Source: Diploscapter coronatus
Lineage: Eukaryota > Nematoda > Chromadorea > Rhabditida > Rhabditidae
Reading direction: 5' to 3'
DNA length: 64,000 nucleotides
Assembly (NCBI GenBank): GCA_964036155.1
Contig: OZ038422.1
Coordinates: 3,123,201-3,187,200, forward strand
The position numbers and the translations under genes were made by a program. Positions 37,801-49,800 of the stretch are shown here, one piece after another (within the stretch, counting starts at the first letter, position 1; every line of letters begins with the position of its first letter). The notes beneath the pieces are model-generated. The model saw only the letters and a program-made list of their open reading frames with translations, did not search any database and had not been told where the DNA came from.

Positions 37801-40800
37801 AATTGACACATCTGTCGAAGCAAATTTCTGCCCGTAAAACAAAAGATAAGAATTAAATTTTCTAGTTCTTTTTTTTTTTATATAATACCAAGGCATTAAC
37901 CTAATCAATATTTCAAATTTTATCTCATGGGGTACAACTTTGAAATTTATCAAAAAAACAATATTTTTCCAGAATTTTTAAGTTCTATAATTCAAGAAAT
38001 TCAAAATCTTTTCATAGAAAATATCTTAAATAAAAATGAAACTACCTACCTCATCAGCGTTATCCACATGCACATTCAGGGAAGTTACAACTTTGTTGTT
38101 CCATTGACTCCTTCTTCTCCTGCAATTAAAACCATAATAACCAAATATTCTCGTTATTTGAGCTTGTAAGTTGAATAGGTTTTGATTCACCTGCTGTAGA
38201 CGTGATACACGTCCGCGCCGCTCGATTTTTGCCATTCCAAACTCACATTTTCACTGTCGGAATTCGCCTTCACAAATGACACTGCGGCTGGCAATTTTTC
38301 AGTGGTTTCATGTTGACATTCGAAGACCTAAAATTCCTAAGATTTATTTATTTCAGAGGGTGATCGTGACTCACTATTTTGATAACAATTGTTAAAATCT
38401 TGGAATATTTTGAAACTTATGGCTATTTTGGTGATATTTTAAGTTATTTTTAAGGAGCGAAGAGCTGGAAAACACCTATTATATAAGACTCTAATGAACG
38501 TGAGGAAAGATTTGCAACGTATTTTATTGTTATTGGAATTTCACGAGTTTCACTCCGACCTTATCCATATATCCCAAGCACTCTAACCGCATCGAGTAGT
38601 CCATTTCATATCTCGAATCACACATGCCCAGGCAGTGATAGGGGATCTAAGGTTATTAGTTCATTTTCTAAAAACGTCCTATTTTAAACCTACCATCTTC
38701 TTTATGCAACATGACGCACTATTCATTTCGCTTAACGTACACTTCAATAGGTTTTGGAATTCATTCACACAGTCAAATCTCGGCAGGAAATTTCCTGAAA
38801 TTTGTAAAAGTTACAAAAAAGAAAAGATTTTTGGCAAAGTACCTGGTCGAACGGGAGAAGGTTGATGGTTGGATGCCATTGTGCAAATCGATTCGCAGTG
38901 CTTACGTTGGATAGTTTTTGCGCAGCACTGAGTGGGACTTTCCGGGGGCGATTTGGGTGGCTGAGCGATCGAGTGGGAATAGGCTTGAAGGACAACCTGA
39001 ATTTTTGATTCGACAGTCTTTGAACGTGTGTGAGCGTAATTCATAGTCGATACTTTTACTTCAATTTTTGAAGCCAATTCGAAATATGATGACTTTATCA
39101 TCGATTGTTTTCACGAATATGGTAGAAGCCTTTCCCTATCACTGATTATTCATGAATTTTTGTGATAAGTTGCAAATTTTTCGAAATATAATTTAGCCCT
39201 GATTATTATAATTTATTGTTGTGATTTTTATTAATGACATAAAACTTTTAAACAAATCAGAGGTGTGGTTGTGTGTTACTGCCTACAGCTAGGGCTCAGG
39301 TTCGCCCTCGCCTCGACCCAAACCAGGGAGTTAAGAAATGTTGGTAGTGGATAAAATTACGAAAAATTTGCCTAAAATCCCTCGGCTGTTGCACACAACA
39401 ACAGTCTGTCCTCGGGACGGGCCACTAGTCCTGTGTGGCTAGGATAGGCCGTCTGTCCTACTACAGAGGATAGCCGACCCCACCTAGGTGGGGAACAAGG
39501 CTAGGAATTGTTTGTTTATAAGGATAAAAATCACCTCAGCATACTCGTGACTGCTTCCTTGTATTCTGCATCTGTAGTGACCGAAGTCGGAATGCTCCAG
39601 ATCGCTAATTTCCAAAGCTGACACGACGTATCTGGGTTGTTCGACGTCTTCGGTGTACGTTATAGCTTTAAATCGTGGTTCGTTGATTAAGACGTAGAAT
39701 AGACCGACCTGAATTTAAATATCTTTCGATAAATTCTCGTTTGATCACACTCAGATCAGACAAATTCGGACTATTTTATGGGTGAAAAAACGAACCCTCC
39801 TCATCCACTCAACCTTCTGTTTTCCGTCAACTCCAATTTTCAAATGACACGATAGCGTAGCCGTGTCGCTGTTCCTCGGAATCTGTACTTGCTCTATAAA
39901 TTTCTAGAAATTGATGCTCAGCGTTTCACAGGCTTTTTGGAAAGCTCAACTGCTCTGGGCCAAAGTAATATAGTGATAAAAGGATGAGCTTTCCATGAAG
40001 CCTCTAGTCATTTCTAAAACATACCTGAATAAGCTAATCCCCCGTTGCTGCTCTCTTGATTCGCCGAGAAATGAATCGCTTCAGAAGGCCTCGACTTCCT
40101 TTCGAGTTCGGCAGCATGAGCCACAACATAGGCGGAATAGTTGCCGTTCTTCTTCAGATTATTGATTAATAGACGGGTTTCTCGGGTATCGTGAATAATT
40201 GTGGTAGGGGACTTGTCGCTGGTCTCTGTTATGTGGACCTTGTAGATATGGACTAATCCAGCGTTTTGAGACGGTCGCTCCCAGGATAGGTGAACTAAAA
40301 AGTTGACATTAGGCTATGAAATCGAACTAAAAATAAATGCGTGAAGTATAGATTCAGTAGGTTTCAAATTTCCTGATCGTGTGATAATTTTTAAAAGATA
40401 CAATCTTTGTGCCGCTCCTGCGTTAAGTCAAATAAGTCTACATAGACTAGATTAGACTTCAACACAGAATAACATGATTTTTCAAGAATATCAAAATATT
40501 TACCAAATAATACATGTACGTTTCAAGTCTTTCGACTATATTATACTATGAAAATTATTTGTTATTCTAATGGTGGCTATTTGTCCAAATGTCATATGTT
40601 TACAAGAATCAGATTGCGATTTCAAGATATGATGACGTAATTTCATCAAGAACTTCAAAACATTCACCGGATTGTCCAGTTTTGTCCATGATTCGCAGAT
40701 TCAGCGGGGATGTTGGAGTGACCGCATATGCATTGTCGATGCAGGAATATATCGATCCGGCATTGATTGCGAAACACGATTGATACGAGGCTGAACATCC

Positions 40801-43800
40801 TTAGTTTTGATAAGTTTCCGAAAATAATAAGCCTAGCAATATGTTATTAGTTCTTTTTATTACATGTCATAAGATCGAATCTTTAAAGTTTCTGTATGTT
40901 TCAATTAGCGAGAGGTTTGGCAAAAATCGAGGTGTCAGTAGCAGTCTGATATGGCGATTTGAAAAAATATACTATGTTTCTACCAAAGTCAAGTTTTCCC
41001 AAATACTTTTTGCAGATAATCGCACAGTTTGAATGCCAGCTTACATATGACACGTTCTTCGTAAAAATCGAGTTTTTTATAGAGGGGGGTGGTACCCAAG
41101 AAGTTGACCCTCAAATTTCGAGCTAATATTTTGCCCCCGGGGGTTTTCGACTACGCTGATGACGAATCTGACGGTTAAAATCCGATCCGACCACTTGTTC
41201 CGCCTGTTCCGGAAGGTCCGCATCTGGTAGTTTCGAAAAATTCTATTTTCGTTATTCGGCATGGGAAAAATTAAAATTTAGTATCAAAATGCTCGGAGAG
41301 ACCAGCTGAGCATGATTCTGAAAAGACCTCGTCGAAATGACACCGAATAAGGAAGTTATGATGAACATAGTAAAACATATGGAAAATGTCATATTGAGTT
41401 TTCGCTTCTTTTAATTTTTATTTTTTTTAAAAGCTCCAGGTTCCGTGAGTTATTTATACTAGGAAGTAGCCCAGGTCTTCTAGTTTCTGAAAAACTTGAC
41501 CGTTTCTCTATAGACTGCCCGCTAGCGAAGAAATGTCACTTTTTCGAAGAGTTGTTATGACTCGCTTTTGCCTAAGTTGATTTTAAAAATTCGTAGCTTC
41601 CATAATTCTAAACAAAATTTTATAATTCTTTTTTTTATTGAACAGCATTTAATCCATAGATTATTAGGCAATAAAATAAGAATTTTTTTGAATACCGATT
41701 TTTGCAGAAATGCGCATTTTTCGCGTCTTGATTTCGTACTTTTCGATCCGTACTGCGTTTACGCGTAAATGACGTAGGAAAAATCCGCCCTTCCAGTATG
41801 TTGCGTAGATGGACATGGTGAACAAATTTATTCCAGGATCGGCCTCGGATTCATTATCGTATCGACTGCAGAATTTTTTGAAGTTCAACGACTAACTATT
41901 GCAAAGTGCCTTTAGGGCAGTAACTTTAAAAAATTCATAGCTCCTTATGTATGCACATTCCAGAATAAGTTCTGGAACAAAGTTGATCAACTTGAAGAGC
42001 TCTACAAGATTTCATGGAAAACTCCGACGTTAACTCATATTACCCTTATAAACACAGTATGTGTTATAGGGTAACTTCGAGTAAGTTTTTCCCGCCAAAA
42101 TTAATTTATAAAAATTTCCTTGTTATTTTTACTTTATTCTCCTACTCAAGATCTACAAAATAAAAAAATAATCATGAAATTTGGCCTGATACACAGGGAG
42201 ATATGAATTTTTGAAATTTACTGCCCTAAAGGCACTTTGCAATAATTGGTCGTTGAACTTCAAAAAATTCTAGAGCTAATATCGATATGAATCCGAGATC
42301 GATTCTGAAACAAAGTTGTTCGCCATATCCATCTACGCAACATACTGGAAGGACAGATTTTTCCAACGTCGTTTACGTGTAAACCCAGGGCATGACGAAA
42401 AGTACACAATCAAGACGCGAAAAATGCGCATTTCTGCAAAAAATCGATATTAAAAAAAATTCTCTTTTTGGTGTTTGATAAATTTAATATCTATAGTAAT
42501 CAAACAAAAAAAGAATTATCGAATTTTGTTTAGGATTATGGAAGTTATGAATTTTTGAAATCAAACTAGGCAAAAATGAGCCATGACAACTCGTCGAAGA
42601 AGTGACATTTCTCCGCTAGCGGGCAGTCTATAGGAAAACGGTTAAGTGTTTCAGAAACTAGAAGACCTGGGCTACTTCCTAGTATAAATAACTCACGGAA
42701 CCTGGAGCTTTTAAAAAAAATAAAAATTAAAAGAAGCGAAAACTCAATATGACATTTTCCAGATGTTTTACTATGTTTATCATAAGTTTCTTATTCGGTG
42801 TCATTTCGACGAGATCTTTTCAGAATCGTGCTCAGTTGGTCTCTACGATCATTTTGATACCAAATTTGAATTTTTTACATGTCGAATAACGAAAATAGAA
42901 TTTTATGGAACTACCGAATGCGGACCTTCCGGAACAGGCGGAACAAGTGGTCGGATCGGGTTTTAACCGTCAGATTCGTAATCAGCGTGGTCGAAAACCC
43001 CTGGGAACAAAATATCACTCCGAAATTTGAGGGTTGACTTCTTAGGTACCACCCCATACTCGATTCTTACGAAGAACGTGTCATATGTAAAATATATCAA
43101 CCTTTCTTCTCCGACTTGGCTGCAGATCCTTTGCACAGTCCCAGACAACTGTCCTCATCCGGCCTATCAGCCTCCCTATAGCAGCAATCAGTCGAATCCC
43201 TGCCATCCACGAGACATTCAGCGATGTCCGACAGATATCGAATGCATTTCGTTGATGAGTCGAAGATCGAATACCTAAATTGTCAGATTTTGCTGGGATT
43301 AATATTCTATTTATTGAGTAGGTTATGACTTTTCTCATAACAAATACATCCTAGATCAAACTAATTATAGTAAGTACGCTCTCAAGAAATTAAAGATATA
43401 TCTTTCGTTTTCAAAATCTACCCTTCGATTGATTAGTCCCTTTTGGATATGTTTCAGGATTTTCCTTAGCTGAAAAATAATTTCAGAACGCAGTGTTTAA
43501 TTCTCCCTCTCTTGCAGAAAGTAACTATCTACTGAAGATCACTTATACCTTTTTCATATCATTATTTGCTATACTAGATTTCATTAAGGATTAGCGCTAT
43601 CTATCTCGTTTCTTTCTTCTTCGAATTAACCCATACCTTTGCATATCGTTAGGCGCTACAGCGGGATTGCATAGTGCTTGGGTGCATTCCTGCGACACTC
43701 CCCGATCTCTGCAGCATCTGCGTGCATCCCCGACGACCTTACCGATCAATGACAGACCAGCGATAACTGTGAGTATCACTGTCGAATGCCGCCGCATAGT

Positions 43801-46800
43801 TACGAACACAATACTATGCAATTGGATAGATGGATAGCGCTGAAAACAACGAATTAGAAAGATATGATATCGATCTATCGATACACTTCCGGTTACGATT
43901 CAAGAAAATTGATGACCTGGAAGTAAACTAATACTCTGATTGCACGAAGTTGCCTTGTTTGAGGATTTGATAGAATGATAACATCTTATAAGCGAGAATA
44001 TTGATCTTGAAAGTATTCTTCGGATAAGTGTCACGAAAAGTAAAAGTCACGATAAAAAATACGTTCTAATTTCACGCGTCATACTGTGAATAAAGATTAA
44101 AACTAAAGTAATCAAATAATGGTTTGAAATTCAAAATCCTATCACGTTTTCAAATGGCAGAAAATCTCTAGACAGCCTAAATCATAAAAAGTCATGTAAT
44201 GGTTAGATTCAAGGTCTAAACGTGGTTTTATGAAATACGACCGCATATCGCATAAAAACTCGATGGTCATTTCGCTGCCTTGTTCGCCGCCGCCCTTGAG
44301 TTCTCCGTCCTTTCTCTCGCTTTTTTCCCATTTTTCGATTTTTCGCCCGCAGGCGGCGCCTAGTCGAAAAAAGCGCGCAAACCATCGAGAAAAACTGCGC
44401 GCAAAGAATATGGACAAATGCGGCGAAATGAACGAACGGCTGATTGAAAGATGAGAAGGAAATGATAGATAAGGAAAACTATGAGAGTACGAGAAGCTAG
44501 AAAAAGTTAGAGGTATCATGGACGAAGAAGAATGAAGATAAACAAAGAAGCCAGAGAAGTGACAGATAATGATGAAATCGGTGATATACAAAGAAGCAAA
44601 GTAAGAAATTATGAAAGATAAAAGCGAGATCGATTCTTTGAAAAGCGATAAATCTTGCCTTATTAATGGATTCGCTTTGAAGTTGTCGATGGGTTAGAAA
44701 TTCGATTGAACAGAATTTTCGAAAAACCGCACTATTTTTTTTTAATTTTATATACATACCAGCACGAACGAACGGTGAATCATAATTCAGATATCACAGA
44801 CAATGATCAAAATGTTTGAAACATAGATAAATTTCATAGTTCAGGTCGGATAGCTCGTGGCAAGCACCTCGACTTGACATTGCATTCTGTCGAGCCTAAC
44901 GACGAAGGCCTGTATCACTGCGTCGTCACTCGGTTCAGTCGACAGCCCACAAAATCTGAACATGGTGCCATCATCAAGCTTGTTGTCAATGGTAGGCTTC
45001 AAATTTTCGATCTCAAGTAAACCATTTGGTAATTGTCCCGAAGCCGATAGGGAGCAAAACTTATCCTATAACGAGAAAGACAATTTTCGCACTTTCAGCT
45101 CCACCCCAAATCACATCTCCCCACAAGAACCATATCGTCTATGGTACGGAAGGAAGCTCGCTGGATGTTGACTGCACCGCAGAAGGTGCACCACCACCCG
45201 AAGTCACTTGGACTAGGGTTAGTCAAGATTTGTTCTTATCATCGAAACAATAATGATCCGTTCAGAACGATCAGATCATCAGTACCTCTAATATTCTGCA
45301 CATTGATTCGATGACCAAAAGTGATAAAGGAAATTACGTCTGTCTCGCGGTGAACGTCGAAGGAAAGGCTACAGTTTCTATCGAAGTGAAATTTTCAAGT
45401 AAGTTTGTTCTCTATTTCATGTTCGCGAAATGGCAACTACTATATGACGGAGGGTATCTTCCCCGCACTACTTCTTCCTACTCTCGCCTTCCAACCCTGC
45501 CTCTAACTATAGACTTCGTCCCCTCCGTCCTCCGTCATATAGTACTGCTCCGTGAAATCACATTGATATCCGTGATAATTGCATTGTAGTCAACTTTCTA
45601 GAAACATATTCTCATTTATAACGTATGATTTGAAATCGCGCAAAATCTTCGAAGGCAAAAGTGATATTTCAGAAAATAGTAGCAACTTTCAGAACCTGCT
45701 TCATTTGACATCGCTCCCGTCAACAAGACGATCGTCGAAGGCTCGAATTTGTTGTGGCACTGTCACGCCAGTTCACTTCCTGAACGAATTACTTACAATT
45801 GGTACTTCGACAAGAAGAACGTGAAGACGACGGCAGTCGGGTTGAGAGTTACAATCAGGGTAATATTGAAATGTTTGAACTGCATATGATTCTAAAAATG
45901 AGAAGAATTATCCTATTTGGTTGACTACGTTGCAGACTTTTCAATCTATGAGCATCAATAAAATGTCTTGGTATATGGGATTAATTGCTACTAGAAAATG
46001 CTATGAAATAAAAAATTCTAGGATGGCGACCTTATGCTGTCGAACGTGCAAAAATCCGATCGAGGCTGGTACAGCTGTGAGGTGACTGATTCGAGGGGTC
46101 AAGCTTCAAGTACATCGGCATTTCTGGACGTTTTATGTAAGTTTCATTAAATTTCATATCTACTCGGGATTCTTTCATAATTATCCGTTTGGTTACTTGA
46201 ACAGCACGATCGTTCTATCAAGCATTTATCCTCTGCTCAAAATTTTGACAAGTTGAATCGAATTTTTCCACACCCAAACCTATCTACTCACCGAAAGCCT
46301 TCTTTTCTATGCACTAACCGTAAAACCAAACCATATCAATTTTCCACTCAGGAGTTTGCACTTTTATCCTCTATCCTTGTCCTTTTCATCGCTTTCCCTT
46401 TTCCCACTGTTCCATTTCCACCATTTCATTTTCATTCTCAATTTCACTGGGACTGTCTGGGAATCGGTATTCCTCCCTATCTTCCCAGCAAATTTTCTCG
46501 CTAAGACCGATTTTTTGTCCCACAAAAGGTCTGCGAACGTGGTTGAATCATTCAAGAAAAGGAACAGAGATTTGACAGATTTGGGTTTCGAGAGAAAATT
46601 GAATTTCGCGAAGAGAACACCGCTGATAGCATTAATCAATTTGACGAGATGATGATTTCTGGATTTAATGGAAGAAACAAGATAAAAATAGAATGATAAA
46701 AAATGCTAATGCATCGGTGATATTGTCGATGAATGATCGCTCGGAATAAAGTAAAAAGGGCGCGTTTCTTTCTCTCCCCTTTTGAGCCTCAAAAAAGCGC

Positions 46801-49800
46801 ACACAAGCGAGAATTGTTCATTTGGTTTTTTTTTCCTACTTTCATCGAAATCAATGAAATCTTCGTCATTAGAGCTTTCTAATTATTATCTTCTATCGAT
46901 ATTGGTAAAAACGAATTGACTAATTAATGATAGTTGGCACAAAACTTGCAAAAAAGAAAAGAACACAAAAAATGGACATAAAAATTGTCAAATCAAGGAA
47001 GATCCGTGGCGCATGAGGCGAGAAAGAAACGTATCCCTTTGCTTTATTCCAATTGATCGCTCATCGACAATAATCAATATTTTGATTTAGAAGATGACAG
47101 GATATGATCATCACATAAGGAGAGAAAATTTTTGCAATGCCTTTATTAGACTGATACGAATTTTCAGCCTGACAACGCATAACATTATATTTTGAATTTT
47201 ATGAAAGATTATTCAATTTTCTGGAACATATTTTAATTCATTTTTAATAACATGCCAAATAGCTAGTTTAATTGGTTGAATTTAGATATCTATTCTAACA
47301 AAGAACCCATATTAAAATCGTTTATAGGGTTTAATGAAAAAATGAGCCTTTTTAAAAAAAAAAAAAAAAAAACATTTCATGAATTGCTATTTTAAACCCA
47401 TAACGAATGATTAATGCTATTTTGCGCCTACATTTATTTCGAATTCCTGTTAATAGACTGATAAGAATTAGGCCATCAGATGATTTTGTGGGGGGTTTTG
47501 CACGAAAATTCAATTAACCTCGCCAATTCACGTGGTCTGCGCGGTCGAATTTGACTTGTTTCGAACAAGTCAGTCGGCTAAGTTTGAAGGAAACATATGG
47601 GGTTCGTGTGACAGGAAATTGGATGACCTTGGAAATGAATAGTTTGAGAGTCTTTATTTGAAATTCACCTGCTGGTCCCCCTCCCCCATCGAATAATTGT
47701 GATCAAATTCAGATAGAAAAATTCCGCATCTCGTGATAATTATACATTTTCACGATTAAACTATAGCTTACAGAAGCAGATCATCAAATTGCGTACAGTG
47801 TTTGATTTTATAAAATTTTGAAACTTATTTCTTAGCCAAACCACTAAAATTTCAGTTTTCAGAGTGTATAATGAAATTGAACGGCCCAAAGAGGAATAAA
47901 CTGTTTTCAGACCCACCTGAGCCCTCCCCATCACACCCAGTTTTGACGACGATAGGAGTAGGCCGGAATGCCACACTCCGTTGCGAAGTCGACTCGAATC
48001 CACCGCCGACACTATTCACTTGGTCCAAGAATGGGCATTTCGCTGCTGCTAGCTCTTCGGTAGGGGATATCTTCGAATACTCAAAAATTTGAAGAATCAT
48101 GTTCATCGTGAGCATTTCTTCAAAACGATTAGTCATTGATGAATTTTAACAATGCTTAAATCGAATACGTTTCAAAGTATTGCAATTCTAAAGCGCAAAA
48201 ATGAGAACTAATTACCAATTGTGGTTTTGAGAAAATGAAATTGCAAATTCAGAACAACTACACGATAACTCGCGCTAAGGATTCTGATAGTGGAATTTAC
48301 GGGTGTCAGGCAGAAAACGAGATCGGCAAGAGTGCCGTTATCGAGACGCACGTTGTTATTGCAGGTACTAAGGTCATCGGAAAAACAAAAACTAGCAAAT
48401 TTAGAACCACCTATATTCGCTGTAAAGCCTCCACCGGAAATCCGAATTAGGGAAGGATATCCCTTGGAGGTGAATTGTGAAGGATTCGGAGACCCATTGC
48501 CGATAGTGTACTGGATACATAATCAGGTGAATTTTGTTATATATTTTTTATAATTCAAAGTTACATTAAAATTATCGATGATTAAAATCTCTCTTTCTTC
48601 AAGTTTTTTTCGCAACTTATTTCATTAACACTTCATTGGTAGTGATGCCATTTTTTTTTTCGAAAGCAACCGATTATTATTTTAAAATAAAATATCCAAA
48701 TCTTCAAATTTTCAGAAACGTATCTCATCGTCTTTGTTGTCGTTTCAAAAAGTCTCTCATGAAGACTACGGGCTCTATGAATGCGTCGTCAGCAATTCTG
48801 TCGAAACTGTATCGTCAAAAATGAACCTGATTGTTGAGGTAAAAACCAAGTCTTTTTTCGCAAACTAAGTAAATTTAGGACACCAGACCTCAACCCGCCG
48901 TGATTGAATCTATAACATGTAACGGAGAGGATGCTTTTGATATTTCTTGGAGTGCCGGTAAGGAAACCAGCATAATTTTTTTTAATTCTGGAAACATTTA
49001 TGACCACTTTTAAAAGTGCCCTGTTAAAACATTTTTCAATAAGAATTACATTTGGTAACTTCTGAAACTTGCCTATTTTAGGTTTCGACAGTTCAAAAAC
49101 GCAAACATTCGTGGTGCACGTTTCTGAGAAGTCTTCGAAAGATACAAGGATAATAACAACTCCTGAGACACAAGCGACTATTGATGATCTGGAGCCGTTT
49201 TCCCTATACCGAATCACCGTTGAAAGTCGGAACGTCAAGGGCGTCACGAATTCATCGATTGTGGAAAAACAATGTGAGTATAAAATGATCAGTTCCAACA
49301 AGCTGGTAAGCAGGCCATCACACAAATTCATGCATCGATTTAGATTTTATATCTCAAAACATATAAAGTAATCAAATACTCAAAAGTTTATTTCAGCCTG
49401 TTCAACACTGGAGCCTCCTTCGAAAATCTCAATAGATTACTATGACAGTCTCAGTTGGAGTGCAGCATATGGAGCAAAATCTTACAGAGTTGAGGCAAGG
49501 GACTCAGAAACTTCGGAATATAGGGTTTTGGTGGGAAATATATTGACAATTGTGCTGATTTTGAAAGAAACAATTTTAGGGTGAGACAAACGAGCCATAT
49601 TTTCATCTGTCGAGTGACGGCGCGTTTCCGATGTCTCGGCCGACCGAAGTCCGAGTTCGAAGTCTGAGGCCGCACTATCCGCCGAGCACACCGAGTCACT
49701 TCGTTAGAGTTCCGACGGAACAGGGTAAATTCTGACTGTTTTATCAGAACGCACTTTACAACGAACTCATTGAAAACGATATTCAATCACGTTGTTGGAT

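Noticed and set aside
44142..44591. 149-codon minus ORF upstream of the IGDB-type gene
   Set aside because: Made of TCT/TTC-type low-complexity sequence; overlaps a plus-strand ORF; better explained as a promoter-like patch.
48789..49331. 180-codon minus-strand ORF, the longest open frame in the window
   Set aside because: It is exactly antisense to three well-supported exons of the Turtle-like gene (48716-49273), and its frame runs across their introns; a shadow ORF.
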